Part shown: in pieces, positions 42,631 to 50,441 of the stretch
Layout of the letters: the number at the start of each line of letters is the position of its first letter
Numbering within the stretch: position 1 is the stretch's first letter
Assembly (NCBI GenBank): GCA_031844405.1
Contig: JAUZVC010000002.1
Location: 372,001-436,000 of the forward strand
Source: Knoellia sp031844405
GTDB lineage: Bacteria; Actinomycetota; Actinomycetes; Actinomycetales; Dermatophilaceae
Reading direction: 5' to 3'
DNA: 64,000 nucleotides
Notes under the pieces: generated by a model
Told to the model about the DNA's origin: nothing
What the model saw: the letters and a program-made list of their open reading frames with translations, nothing else
Databases searched by the model: none
Program-made: the position numbers and the translations under genes

Positions 42631-43464
42631 ATGCCGTCCGGTGCCGCTGACGTGAGCCTGCACCTCGAGCTGCTGCCGGGCGCCGACTGGTCGGTCTCCG
42701 TCGTCGACCTCGGCAGCGGCGAGAAGCTCGCCTCGCACGACCCCGACCGGCTGCTCTCGACGGCGAGCGTCGGCAAGGTCTTCGTCCTCGTCGAGCTCGC
42801 CGAGCGGCTGCGCGACGGCAGCCTGACACCCGACCAGCCGCTCGACCGCCGAGCCGTCACTCCCGTCGCCGACTCGGGCCTGTGGCAGCACCTCGCGACC
42901 GACGTCCTTCCCCTCGTCGACGTCGCCACCCTCGTCGGGGCCGTGAGCGACAACTGGGCGACGAACGTCCTTCTCGACCTCCTCGGTCTCGACGCCGTGC
43001 GCGCCCGCGCTCGCGAGTCGGCGCCGCGCGGCTCCGACCTCGTCGACGTCGTCCGGGGCCTGCGCGGACCCGACGACCCGCCGCACCTCAGCCTCGGCTG
43101 CGCCGCCGACCACGTCGAGGTCCTCGCCCGGCTGTGGTCCGAGCGCGACGAGCCCGACTCGGTCGGCCGGCGAGTCCTCGGCTGGCTCGCCCGCGGCACG
43201 GACCTGTCGATGGTCGCCTCGGCGTGGCACCAGGACCCCCTCTCGCACGCCGAGGAGCCCGGCCCGGACGCGACGATCCTCACCAACAAGACCGGCACCA
43301 ACCTCGGCGTCCGTGCCGACGTCGGCATCCTCGACCGCGGAGGGCGAGCCACGGCATACGCCGTCATCGCGAACTGGAGCGAGCACCCTCCGGGCACCGG
43401 TCGCGACGACGTCATGGACGCCCTCCGCCGCATCGGCGACGCGCTCCGCACCGCCCTCGGCTGA
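42631..43464 (+). CDS. Class A beta-lactamase-like serine hydrolase
   Basis: A 277-residue protein with the penicillin-recognising fold. SVGK (Ser 46, Lys 49), SDN (in AVSDNWATN) and KTG (in TNKTGTN) occur in the right order and spacing for class A beta-lactamases. No signal peptide is visible, which is odd for a true lactamase, so a cytoplasmic esterase or peptidase is more likely. The Glu166-type residue is not clear. The start is uncertain: ATG 42631 or GTG 42652, neither with a good ribosome site. Confidence 0.75.
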   Translation: MPSGAADVSLHLELLPGADWSVSVVDLGSGEKLASHDPDRLLSTASVGKVFVLVELAERLRDGSLTPDQPLDRRAVTPVADSGLWQHLATDVLPLVDVATLVGAVSDNWATNVLLDLLGLDAVRARARESAPRGSDLVDVVRGLRGPDDPPHLSLGCAADHVEVLARLWSERDEPDSVGRRVLGWLARGTDLSMVASAWHQDPLSHAEEPGPDATILTNKTGTNLGVRADVGILDRGGRATAYAVIANWSEHPPGTGRDDVMDALRRIGDALRTALG

Positions 43465-43481
43465 GCGACCGCGAGGCGTGA

Positions 43482-43494
43482 CAGGCTGGCGGAC
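43482..43494 (+). promoter_or_regulatory. Candidate leaderless promoter
   Basis: CAGGCT (43482-43487) followed by 7 nt and ATG 43495. Confidence 0.4.
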
Positions 43495-44136
43495 ATGAGC
43501 GACCACGGACACTTCGACGACGCCGCCGCCACGTGGGACGACGACCCGGCCAAGGTCGAGCGCGCCCACAACACCGCAGCCCTGCTCGCCGACGCTCTCC
43601 CGCTGCGCGGCGACGAGCGCGTCCTCGAGATCGGCGGCGGGACGGGCCGGCTCAGCCTCGCGCTCGCCGACCGCGTCGGGTCGGTCCTCGTCACCGACGC
43701 GTCGGAGGGCATGGTCGACGTCGCTCGCGCCAACTTCGAGCGCGCCGGAGTGGGCGATCGCCTCGACGCGCGGCGTCTCGACCTGGTGGCCGACCCGCTG
43801 CACGTGGAGCGCTTCGACGGCGCCTGGGCGCAGCTCGCGCTCCACCACGTCGAGGACCTCGACACCCTCCTCGGCCGTGTCCACGAGCTGCTCGTGCCGG
43901 GCGGATGGCTCGCCGTCGTCGACCTCGACGACGACCGCGCAGGCGCCTTCCACGCGCACCACGACGACTTCACCGGGCACCACGGGTTCGACCGTGACGC
44001 CTTCGCCGAACGGCTGCGGCGCAGCGGCTTTCGCGATGTCACCGTGCGCGACGCGGGCTCGGTCGAGAAGGAGCTCGGCGGCGACCACCAGGGCCGCGGC
44101 ACCTTCGGCATGTTCCTCGCCGTCGGCCACGCCTGA
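43495..44136 (+). CDS. Class I SAM-dependent methyltransferase
   Basis: A 213-residue methyltransferase beginning HFDDAAATWDDDPAKVERA, a UbiE/COQ5-like opening. Motif I is VLEIGGGTGRLSLAL (about residues 43-57), motif II VLVTDASEGMV, and LHHVEDLDTLL precedes VPGGWLAVVDLD. The acceptor is not known. The last part (DVTVRDAGSVEKE) is a typical C-terminal sheet. It is followed after 9 bp by the corrinoid-binding-type gene. Confidence 0.88.
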   Translation: MSDHGHFDDAAATWDDDPAKVERAHNTAALLADALPLRGDERVLEIGGGTGRLSLALADRVGSVLVTDASEGMVDVARANFERAGVGDRLDARRLDLVADPLHVERFDGAWAQLALHHVEDLDTLLGRVHELLVPGGWLAVVDLDDDRAGAFHAHHDDFTGHHGFDRDAFAERLRRSGFRDVTVRDAGSVEKELGGDHQGRGTFGMFLAVGHA

Positions 44137-44145
44137 GGTCGCTCC

Positions 44146-44907
44146 GTGACCCGCACGCTGCGCGACGACCTCGGCCACGAGGTCGCCCTGCCGACCACCC
44201 CCGTATGCCGTGTCGTCTCACTCGTGCCCTCCCTCACCGAGGCGGTGGCCGCGACGGCGCCGGACGCCCTCGTCGGTGCGACCGACTGGTGCACCCACCC
44301 GGCCGACCTCGACGTGACGCGGGTGCGTGGCACGAAGAACCCCGACCGTGCCGCCATCGCCGCCCTCCGGCCCGACCTCGTCATCGCCAACAAGGAGGAG
44401 AACCGCGAGCTGGACGTGCAGCGGCTGCGCGCGGACGGCATACCGGTGTGGGTCACCGACATCGAGACGGTGCCGCAGGCGCTGGCGTCGATGCGACGGC
44501 TGTTCGTCGAGGTGTGCGGATGGGACGCGCCGGAGTGGCTCGCAGAGGCCGACCGGCTGTGGTCGGGACCGGTGCCGGACCCGCACGCCAAGGTCGTCGT
44601 GCCGATCTGGCGCGACCCGTGGATGGTCGTCGGCCGGCCGACCTTCACCGCCGACCTGCTCGCGCGGGTCGGGTGCGAGGTGACGACCGCGGGCGAGCCG
44701 GGGCGCTACCCCCACGTCGACGTCGACCGGCTCGACGCGTCCGGCGCCGACCTCGTGCTGCTGCCGGACGAGCCCTACGTCTTCAGCGCCGACGACGGGC
44801 CGGAGGCGTTCTCGGCAACGCCGACCAAGCTCGTCGACGGCCGCCTGCTCACGTGGTACGGCCCCTCGCTCGTCGAGGCACGGGCCGTCCTGGATCAGTC
44901 GGTGTAG
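44146..44907 (+). CDS. Helical-backbone metal/corrinoid receptor (BtuF-like) without signal peptide
   Basis: A 253-residue protein of the ABC transporter substrate-binding 'helical backbone' type, as in BtuF. RVVSLVPSLTEAVAA (near residues 22-36), GATDWCTHPAD and KNPDRAAIAALRPDLVIANKEENR are family segments. BtuF captures vitamin B12 outside the membrane, but here there is no signal peptide or lipobox and no transporter genes nearby, so a cytoplasmic role or an unusual export route must be considered. GTG start. It overlaps the convergent ASCH gene by 13 bp. Confidence 0.82.
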   Translation: MTRTLRDDLGHEVALPTTPVCRVVSLVPSLTEAVAATAPDALVGATDWCTHPADLDVTRVRGTKNPDRAAIAALRPDLVIANKEENRELDVQRLRADGIPVWVTDIETVPQALASMRRLFVEVCGWDAPEWLAEADRLWSGPVPDPHAKVVVPIWRDPWMVVGRPTFTADLLARVGCEVTTAGEPGRYPHVDVDRLDASGADLVLLPDEPYVFSADDGPEAFSATPTKLVDGRLLTWYGPSLVEARAVLDQSV

Positions 44908-45389
44908 AGGACGCGGAAGCGCTCGCAGACGACGGGCATGTCGCGCGCGAAGCCGCGCTCGTGCGATGCCGTCCGGGTGAAGAAGCGCTCGTGAACCTCG
45001 CGCCAGTGGGTGAGCGACAGGTCGCCCTCGCCCTCGAGCCGGGCGTGCTCCTCGGTCACCTCGTCGAAGGGGACGACCTCGACCTCGGTCGTCTCGAGCA
45101 GGGCGCGCGGGCGACCGGAGCCGTCGAGGACGATGCTGAGCGCGCCCTTCTCGGGCACCGGCTCGTTGTCGGCCTCGTAGTCCCAGAGGGCACTCGCGGT
45201 CGCCGTCTTCGTGCCCGCGAGGACGAGGGCGAGGAGCTCGTCGGCCTGCTGCTCGTCGGCGCCGAACGACCACGCAGGTGGCGGCACCGAGTCCAGCGGC
45301 GTCGGGCCGAAGTAGGGCGAGGACACGTTGAGCTTGGCGTGCACCCGGGCCAGCTCCCAGAAGGTCGTCACCTGGTCGTCGTCGCTCAT
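44895..45389 (-). CDS. ASCH domain protein
   Basis: A 164-residue protein with an ASCH/PUA-like domain, proposed to bind RNA. The signature is ADELLALVLAGTKTATAS (near residues 49-66) followed by EKGALSIVLDGSGRPRALLET and FFTRTASHERGFARDMPVVCERFRVLY at the end. Some ASCH proteins hydrolyse modified nucleosides such as N4-acetylcytidine; function here is open. The start is backed by TAGGGT exactly 6 nt upstream on the minus strand. Confidence 0.85.
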   Translation of the reverse strand: MSDDDQVTTFWELARVHAKLNVSSPYFGPTPLDSVPPPAWSFGADEQQADELLALVLAGTKTATASALWDYEADNEPVPEKGALSIVLDGSGRPRALLETTEVEVVPFDEVTEEHARLEGEGDLSLTHWREVHERFFTRTASHERGFARDMPVVCERFRVLYTD

Positions 45390-45401
45390 GCCGACACCCT
45401 A
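45390..45401 (-). promoter_or_regulatory. Candidate leaderless promoter of the ASCH gene
   Basis: On the minus strand TAGGGT (45401-45396) is followed by 6 nt (45395-45390) and ATG 45389. Confidence 0.45.
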
Positions 45402-45436
45402 GGTGGACGCTCCGGCGTCCCGGACGGCCGCCGGAC

Positions 45437-45448
45437 GACACTGGCCCC
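45437..45448 (+). promoter_or_regulatory. Candidate leaderless promoter of the upstream ORF
   Basis: GACACT (45437-45442) followed by 6 nt and ATG 45449. Confidence 0.4.
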
Positions 45449-45484
45449 ATGACGACGACAGCATCCCCCGGGACGACGCCGTGA
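45449..45484 (+). CDS. 11-codon upstream ORF overlapping the dehydrogenase start
   Basis: ATG 45449 opens a frame for MTTTASPGTTP and stops at TGA 45482-45484, which overlaps the GTG (45481-45483) of the alcohol dehydrogenase. A NANNNT element ends 6 nt before the ATG and the dehydrogenase GTG itself has no ribosome site, so translation of the short ORF could deliver ribosomes to the main gene. Three Thr codons and a Pro-Gly pair are the only features of the peptide. This is inferred from spacing only. Confidence 0.45.
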   Translation: MTTTASPGTTP

Positions 45485-46524
45485 GGGCCGTCGTCCACGA
45501 CACCTTCGGCGGCCCGCTGGAGCTGCGCGACGTGCCCGACCCCGCCTGCCCGAGCGACGGTGTCGTCATCGCGGTGGGTGCGACGGGCGTGTGTCGGTCC
45601 GACTGGCACGCGTGGAAGGGCCACGACCCGGTCGACCTGCCGCACGTGCCCGGTCACGAGCTCGCCGGCACGGTCGCCGAGGTCGGGCCGGAGGTCACGC
45701 GCTGGCAGGTCGGCGACCGGGTCACCGTGCCCTTCGTCTGCGGCTGCGGCCGGTGCGAGTTCTGCCTCGCCGGCGACGCCCAGGTCTGTCCCGACCAGAC
45801 GCAGCCCGGCTTCACCGGACCGGGGTCGTTCGCCGAGCGCGTCGCCATCAACGCCGCCGACGCCAACCTCGTCGCCCTGCCCGACGCGGTCGACGTGGTC
45901 ACGGCCGCGTCGCTGGGGTGCCGGTTCGCCACCGCCTTCCGTGCGGTCGTGGCCCACGGCCGGCTTCAGTCGGGGCAGACGCTCGCGGTCCACGGCTGCG
46001 GCGGCGTCGGGCTCTCGGCCGTGATGATCGGCGCGGCGCTGGGTGCCGAGGTCGTCGCCGTCGACGTGTCGCCGGCAGCCCTGGACCGCGCCCGCGAGCT
46101 CGGTGCGACCCACCTCGTCGACGCGAGCCGGGACGACGACCCGGCGGCCACGATCCGTGACCTCACCAGTGGCGGAGCGCACGTCTCCCTCGACGCGCTC
46201 GGCTCGTCGGCCACGGCGGTGGCCTCGGTCGGCAGCCTCAGGCGCCGGGGGAGGCACATCCAGGTCGGCCTGCTCCTCGGCGACTCCGCGACCCCGCCCC
46301 TGCCCATGGGACGCGTCGTCGCGCACGAGCTCGAGGTCTACGGCTCGCACGGCATGGCCGCCCACGAGTACCCCGCGATGCTCGCGCTCGTCGAGGACGG
46401 CACGCTGCGACCGGACCTCCTCGTCGGGTCGGTCATCGGCCTCGACGGGGCCGGCGCGGCCCTCGCGGCCATGGACCACCCGGCGACCTCGGCGGGCATG
46501 ACGGTCGTCGAGATCGGCCGCTGA
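45481..46524 (+). CDS. Zinc-dependent alcohol dehydrogenase
   Basis: A 347-residue medium-chain dehydrogenase. Catalytic zinc ligands lie in GVCRSDWHAW (Cys near 38) and GHELAGTVAEVG, the structural four-Cys loop in CGCGRCEFCLAGDAQVC (near 90-106), and the nucleotide motif VHGCGGVGLSAVM near 170-182. It resembles the alcohol dehydrogenases and 2-deoxy-scyllo-inosamine or threonine-dehydrogenase-like groups. GTG 45481 is preferred because the upstream frame gives no family sequence and the stop of the 11-codon ORF overlaps it. Substrate unknown. Confidence 0.9.
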   Translation: MRAVVHDTFGGPLELRDVPDPACPSDGVVIAVGATGVCRSDWHAWKGHDPVDLPHVPGHELAGTVAEVGPEVTRWQVGDRVTVPFVCGCGRCEFCLAGDAQVCPDQTQPGFTGPGSFAERVAINAADANLVALPDAVDVVTAASLGCRFATAFRAVVAHGRLQSGQTLAVHGCGGVGLSAVMIGAALGAEVVAVDVSPAALDRARELGATHLVDASRDDDPAATIRDLTSGGAHVSLDALGSSATAVASVGSLRRRGRHIQVGLLLGDSATPPLPMGRVVAHELEVYGSHGMAAHEYPAMLALVEDGTLRPDLLVGSVIGLDGAGAALAAMDHPATSAGMTVVEIGR

Positions 46525-46628
46525 CACCGGCTCGAACCGGTCCTTGCGGGGCCGGATTTCGTTCGCGCGCAGGTGTCCGTGTAGCATCGCCGTCGCACTC
46601 AGCCCGGGTCTGACCCGGTGCCTGGTCG

Positions 46629-46701
46629 GCCCCCTTAGCTCAGTCGGCAGAGCGTTTCCATGGTAAGGAAAAGGTCGTCGGTTCGATTCCGACAGGGGGC
46701 T
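46629..46701 (+). tRNA. tRNA-Thr (GGT)
   Basis: A 73-nt cloverleaf. Acceptor GCCCCCT (46629-46635) pairs with AGGGGGC (46694-46700), the anticodon loop is ATGGTAA with GGT at 46662-46664, and GGTTCGATTCC is the T-arm. CCA is not encoded. Confidence 0.95.
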
Positions 46702-46745
46702 CTGGTCCGGTCCGACACCATCGCGTGACGGGCCACGACCCCCAA

Positions 46746-46819
46746 GGCGGGGTAGCTCAGCTGGTTAGAGCGCACGACTCATAATCGTGAGGTCGCGGGA
46801 TCGAGCCCCGCTCCCGCTA
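46746..46819 (+). tRNA. tRNA-Met (CAT), elongator type
   Basis: A 74-nt cloverleaf. Acceptor GGCGGGG pairs with TCCCGCT using G-U at both ends, and CAT is at 46780-46782. The first pair G-U rather than C-A mismatch argues for the elongator rather than the initiator. T-arm GCGGGATCGAGCCCCGC. Confidence 0.92.
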
Positions 46820-46944
46820 CTCAAGGCGATTTCGGGGAATACCCGATGTCCCCTATTCTGTTGTGCTGGCGTCGCGCGAACTCGCTTCGTGAGTCGGCGC
46901 GACACGACCACCCAGATCACCTTTTTCGAGAGCAGGTTGCCCCG

Positions 46945-47112
46945 ATGGCCAAGGCCACTGACGTCCGCCCCAAGATCACCATGGCGTGCACGGAGTGCAA
47001 GGAGCGCAACTACATCACCAAGAAGAACCGTCGGAACGACCCCGACCGTCTCGAGCTGGCGAAGTTCTGCCCCCGCTGCAAGAAGCACACCGAGCACCGC
47101 GAGACCCGCTGA
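46945..47112 (+). CDS. rpmG: 50S ribosomal protein L33
   Basis: A 55-residue ribosomal protein, MAKATDVRPKITMACTECK at the start, NYITKKNRRNDPDRLELAKF in the centre and CPRCKKHTEHRETR at the end. The two CxxC pairs form the zinc site of the C+ form of L33. The order tRNA-Thr, tRNA-Met, rpmG, hadA, hadB, murB is the actinobacterial arrangement. Leader of 125 bp after the tRNA contains a TATTCT at about 46853 as a possible -10. ATG 46945 has only a weak AGCAGG site upstream. Confidence 0.97.
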   Translation: MAKATDVRPKITMACTECKERNYITKKNRRNDPDRLELAKFCPRCKKHTEHRETR

Positions 47113-47132
47113 CCCCAGCGCCTCGACGCGCC

Positions 47133-47166
47133 GAAGCCGCCCCCACGAGTCGTGGAGGGCGGCTTC
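47133..47166 (+). terminator. Terminator after rpmG
   Basis: GAAGCCGCCC (47133 on) and GGGCGGCTTC, with inner pairing of CCACGA and TCGTGG, form a long hairpin 20 bp after the stop. Confidence 0.75.
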
Positions 47167-47194
47167 GCCGTTCCGGGGCGTCGCACGCGTTGCC

Positions 47195-47206
47195 TAGAGT
47201 GTCCAC
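47195..47206 (+). promoter_or_regulatory. Candidate leaderless promoter of hadA
   Basis: TAGAGT (47195-47200) followed by 6 nt and ATG 47207, downstream of the rpmG terminator, so hadA-hadB-murB can be expressed separately. Confidence 0.5.
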
Positions 47207-47656
47207 ATGCCCGTGAACGCAGACTTCCAGGGTCGGTCCTACCCACCGAGCGGTCCGTATGCCGTGAGCGCGGCCGAGATCGCCGCCTTCGCCGACGCGG
47301 TGGGCTCCGACGACCCCCTGCACCACGACCCCGAGGTCGCGCGGGCGGCGGGCCACGCCGACGTCATCGCCCCCCCGACGTTCGCCGTGACGCTGGCGCA
47401 GCGCTGTGACGCGGCCTACGTCCAGGACCCCGACTCGGGCATCGACTACAGCCGCGTCGTCCACGGCGAGCAGAGGTTCGTCCACCACCGGCCCATCACG
47501 GCCGGCGACGAGGTGCTCGGCACCCTCACCGTCGACTCCATCCGTTCGGCAGGCGGGCACGCCATGATCACGACCCGCACCGAGCTCACCGTCGAGGGCG
47601 AGCCGGTCTGCACCTCGACCTCGACCATCGTCGTGCGAGGAGGGGAGGACGCATGA
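47207..47656 (+). CDS. hadA: FAS1-like dehydratase (UPF0336, HadA-type)
   Basis: A 149-residue hotdog-fold protein, the partner of the MaoC-type HadB downstream. In mycobacteria HadAB is a (3R)-hydroxyacyl-ACP dehydratase of FAS II; here it more likely serves general 3-hydroxyacyl dehydration. Family segments are SAAEIAAFADAVGSDDPLHHD (near residues 21-41), VIAPPTFAVTL and VVHGEQRFVHHRPITAGD. The usual catalytic His/Asp is supplied by the partner. It overlaps hadB by 4 bp (ATGA). Confidence 0.88.
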   Translation: MPVNADFQGRSYPPSGPYAVSAAEIAAFADAVGSDDPLHHDPEVARAAGHADVIAPPTFAVTLAQRCDAAYVQDPDSGIDYSRVVHGEQRFVHHRPITAGDEVLGTLTVDSIRSAGGHAMITTRTELTVEGEPVCTSTSTIVVRGGEDA

Positions 47657-48075
47657 GCATCCGCACCGCAGCCGAGACCCAGCCCGGCGACACCTTCGGG
47701 CCGCAGACCGTGCCCGTCGCCCGCGAGACCCTCGTCGCCTACGCCAACGCGTCCGGTGACCAGAACCCGATCCACCAGGACGAGGCCTTCGCCAGGGGAG
47801 TGGGTCTGCCCGACGTCATCGCCCACGGCATGTGGACGATGGGTGCCGCCGGCTCGGCCGTCTCCGCCTGGGCGGGTGGCGCCGACCGTGTCGTCGAGTT
47901 CGGCACGCGCTTCACCAAGCCGGTCGTCGTGCCCGCCGCGGGCGCGCACGTCGAGATCACCGGGACGGTCAAGAGCATCGACCCCGAGACCCGGCGCGCC
48001 GTCGTCGACATGACCGTGACCTCCGCCGGCGACAAGGTCCTCGGGCGCTGCCTCGCGACCGTGCAGCTCGACTGA
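47653..48075 (+). CDS. hadB: MaoC-type dehydratase (HadB-type)
   Basis: A 140-residue hotdog-fold hydratase/dehydratase. The catalytic hydratase motif is YANASGDQNPIHQDEAFARG (Asp and His in D-x4-H, near residues 30-49), followed by GLPDVIAHGMWTMG, matching R-hydratase 2. It probably forms a heterodimer with HadA. The TGATG overlap with murB couples it to cell-wall synthesis. No hadC is present; after HadB comes murB. Confidence 0.9.
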   Translation: MSIRTAAETQPGDTFGPQTVPVARETLVAYANASGDQNPIHQDEAFARGVGLPDVIAHGMWTMGAAGSAVSAWAGGADRVVEFGTRFTKPVVVPAAGAHVEITGTVKSIDPETRRAVVDMTVTSAGDKVLGRCLATVQLD

Positions 48076-49148
48076 TGCAGGAGGTCCACGACGCGCCTCT
48101 CGCCGACCTGACGACGATGCGGGTGGGCGGGCCCGCACGCCGGCTCGTCGTCGCCGAGACCATCGACGAGGTCGTCGACACCGTCCGCCAGGTCGACGAC
48201 GCCGACGAGCCGCTGCTCGTCGTCGGTGGCGGGTCCAACCTCGTCATCGCCGACGCCGGCTTCCCCGGCACCGTCCTCAAGGTGGCGACGAGCGGCGTCG
48301 AGGTCGAGTCCGACGACTCGTGCGGGGGAGCGATGGTCCGCGTCGCCGCCGGCGAGGGCTGGGACGACCTCGTCGCGCGCGCCGTCGCCGAGGGGTGGTC
48401 CGGGATCGAGGCCCTGTCCGGCATACCCGGTTCGACGGGGGCCACCCCGGTCCAGAACGTCGGCGCCTACGGTCAGGAGGTCGCCCATACGATCGCCCGG
48501 GTGCGGGTCCTCGACCGCCGCACGCAGGAGGTCCGGACGTTCAGCAACGCGGACTGCGGCTTCACCTACCGGCACTCGGTCTTCAAGGCGACCTCGCAGT
48601 ACGTCGTCCTTGATGTCACCTTCCAGCTCCGCGTGGCCGACCGCTCCCAGCCGATCGCCTACGCGGACCTGGCCAAGGGGCTGGGCGTCGAGGTCGGTGC
48701 GCGGGTGCCGCTCGCCGACGCGCGCGAGGCCGTGCTCGAGCAGCGGCGGCGGCGGGGCATGGTGCTCGACGCCGAGGACCACGACACGTGGAGCTGCGGC
48801 TCGTTCTTCACCAACCCGATCATGTCCGCGGCCCGTTTCGACGCGCTCGCTGCGCGGGTCCGCCGCGAGCTCGACGACGACGCCGCCGAGCCACCGCGCT
48901 TCGCGGACGCCAGCGGTGACGTCAAGACGAGTGCCGCGTGGCTCATCGACAGGGCCGGCTTCGGCAAGGGCTTCGGTATGCCGGGCCCTGCCGCCCTGTC
49001 GACGAAGCACACCCTCGCCGTGACGAACCGCGGTTCGGCCACGGCCGCGGACGTTGCCGCCCTGGCCCGGCAGGTGCGCGACGGTGTCCACGACCGGTTC
49101 GGCGTGACGCTCGTCAACGAGCCCGTCTTCGTCGGCCACGAGCTCTGA
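48075..49148 (+). CDS. murB: UDP-N-acetylenolpyruvoylglucosamine reductase
   Basis: A 357-residue FAD enzyme that makes UDP-N-acetylmuramic acid for peptidoglycan. TMRVGGPARRLVVAET is the N-terminal FAD-binding part, LLVVGGGSNLVIAD (near residues 49-62) binds FAD pyrophosphate, and PGSTGATPVQNVGAYGQEV plus GSFFTNP (catalytic Ser in the latter) are substrate motifs. It lacks the long type-specific insert, so it is close to type I. ATG 48075 overlaps the hadB stop (TGATG). Confidence 0.95.
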   Translation: MQEVHDAPLADLTTMRVGGPARRLVVAETIDEVVDTVRQVDDADEPLLVVGGGSNLVIADAGFPGTVLKVATSGVEVESDDSCGGAMVRVAAGEGWDDLVARAVAEGWSGIEALSGIPGSTGATPVQNVGAYGQEVAHTIARVRVLDRRTQEVRTFSNADCGFTYRHSVFKATSQYVVLDVTFQLRVADRSQPIAYADLAKGLGVEVGARVPLADAREAVLEQRRRRGMVLDAEDHDTWSCGSFFTNPIMSAARFDALAARVRRELDDDAAEPPRFADASGDVKTSAAWLIDRAGFGKGFGMPGPAALSTKHTLAVTNRGSATAADVAALARQVRDGVHDRFGVTLVNEPVFVGHEL

Positions 49149-49159
49149 GGAGGAACTGC

Positions 49160-49564
49160 GTGAAGACCGTCAACCTCGACGTCCGCACCGGCGGTGAGGA
49201 CGTCGTCCTCGACCTCACCGACCGCTGCGCCGACTTCGTCCGCGACCTCGGTGATGGCCTGCTCCATGTCTTCGTCCCGCACGCGACCGCGGGCATCGCG
49301 ATCATCGAGACCGGCGCGGGCTCGGACGACGACCTGCTCGCGGCGCTCGGCGACCTCCTGCCCGCCGACGACCGGTGGCGCCACCGCCACGGCAGCCCCG
49401 GCCACGGGCGCTCGCATGTCATGCCGGGCCTGGTGCCGCCCTATGCCAGCGTTCCCGTCGACGGGGGACGCCTCGCGCTCGGCACGTGGCAGAGCATCTG
49501 CCTCGTCGACCTCAACGTCGACAACCACGACCGCACCGTCCGGCTGGACTTCCTCGCCGGCTGA
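49160..49564 (+). CDS. YjbQ/UPF0047 family protein
   Basis: A 134-residue protein of the YjbQ family. The HATAGIAIIE motif and the C-terminal LALGTWQSICLVDLNVDNHDR are diagnostic. YjbQ has been reported to have thiamine phosphate synthase side activity; the main role is unknown. Its start GTG 49160 follows GAGGAGG by about 6 bp and the gene is 11 bp after murB. A very strong terminator follows. Confidence 0.9.
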   Translation: MKTVNLDVRTGGEDVVLDLTDRCADFVRDLGDGLLHVFVPHATAGIAIIETGAGSDDDLLAALGDLLPADDRWRHRHGSPGHGRSHVMPGLVPPYASVPVDGGRLALGTWQSICLVDLNVDNHDRTVRLDFLAG

Positions 49565-49613
49565 CGCACGGCGGTTGCTGCACGGCGGCTCCTCCTGGTC
49601 CTCCTGACCCAAC

Positions 49614-49655
49614 GACGACGAACGGCTCCGGGGGCACCCGGAGCCGTTCGTCGTC
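49614..49655. terminator. 19-bp perfect-stem terminator
   Basis: Arms 49614-49632 and 49637-49655 are exact complements around the loop GGCA. It separates YjbQ from the convergent azoreductase gene and can work both ways. Confidence 0.9.
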
Positions 49656-49668
49656 CAGCCGCCGCCAG

Positions 49669-50328
49669 TCAGGCGGCGCTGCGCAGCTTGAGCGTCACCA
49701 ACCGCCCGCTCGTGCGCGCGGCCTCGTGCGACTCGGCGAGCTGCTGACGCGCGAGGTCACGCAGCTCGGCCATCTGCGGCGTGACCTCGGCGAGGGTCAG
49801 CTCGGTCTCGATGACGTCGAGGTCGAGCCCCCAGACGTCCTCGAGGATCCGACGCAGGTATGCCGTGGCGTGGTCCCAGCCCTCCCGGGGCGTGCCCTCG
49901 CCGTAGCCGCCGCCACGGGCGAGGACGAGGAAGGCCGGCTTGCCCTTGACGGTCTCGGTGCCCGGAGCGAACCGCGGGTCGGTGATGACCGTGTCGATCC
50001 ACGTCTTGAGGTGCTGCGAGACGCCGAAGTTGTAGAGCGACGTGGCGATGACGAGGACGTCGGCGGCGACGACCTCGTCGGCGAGCTCGGACGCGACGGC
50101 CTGGGCGGCGCGCTGCTCGTCGGTCCGCTCGTCCTCGGGGGTGAAGCCGGCGAAGGCAGACGTCGCCCACACGTCGCTGGGCACGGGCGAGAGGCCCACG
50201 TCCCGGCGGATGACCGTGGTGTCGCTGCCCTCCGCCTCGATGATCGAGGCCTCGAGGGTGTCGGCGACGGCTCGGCTGACCGAGCCCTCGGTGCGGATGC
50301 TGGAGTCCAGTCGGAAGATCGTGCTCAT
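49669..50328 (-). CDS. azoR: FMN-dependent NADH azoreductase
   Basis: A 219-residue flavodoxin-fold quinone/azo reductase. FRLDSSIRTEGSVSRAV (residues 5-21) is the FMN-phosphate loop, and ATSLYNFGVSQHLKTWIDT (near 96-114) and LVLARGGGYG (near 135-144) are family blocks. Such enzymes protect against quinones and electrophiles. AGGAGCACCCC precedes ATG. It is divergent from a MarR regulator with a shared operator, as in MhqR/AzoR systems. Confidence 0.9.
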   Translation of the reverse strand: MSTIFRLDSSIRTEGSVSRAVADTLEASIIEAEGSDTTVIRRDVGLSPVPSDVWATSAFAGFTPEDERTDEQRAAQAVASELADEVVAADVLVIATSLYNFGVSQHLKTWIDTVITDPRFAPGTETVKGKPAFLVLARGGGYGEGTPREGWDHATAYLRRILEDVWGLDLDVIETELTLAEVTPQMAELRDLARQQLAESHEAARTSGRLVTLKLRSAA

Positions 50329-50352
50329 GGGGTGCTCCTGGGTCAGGGGGAT

Positions 50353-50395
50353 CAGGTGATCTGGTGAAAAGATAGTATGACAAACAGATCATCTG
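50353..50395. promoter_or_regulatory. Inverted-repeat operator between azoR and marR
   Basis: CAGGTGATCTG (50353-50363) and CAGATCATCTG (50385-50395) are imperfect inverted repeats (10 of 11). They flank an AT-rich core with GATAGTATG, a likely -10, in an unusually AT-rich 60-bp promoter region. Confidence 0.6.
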
Positions 50396-50429
50396 GCAAA
50401 TTGATGATCGCCCGGACAGCACTCACCGG

Positions 50430-50441
50430 TAGACTCGCCTC
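50430..50441 (+). promoter_or_regulatory. Candidate leaderless promoter of the MarR gene
   Basis: TAGACT (50430-50435) followed by 6 nt and ATG 50442, with no Shine-Dalgarno sequence. Confidence 0.5.

Noticed and set aside
42631..43464. Beta-lactam resistance gene
   Set aside because: Motifs fit class A but there is no signal peptide and no clear general-base Glu, so a resistance claim is not supported.
46640..46830. A third tRNA after the tRNA-Thr/tRNA-Met pair
   Set aside because: The following sequence does not fold into another cloverleaf.
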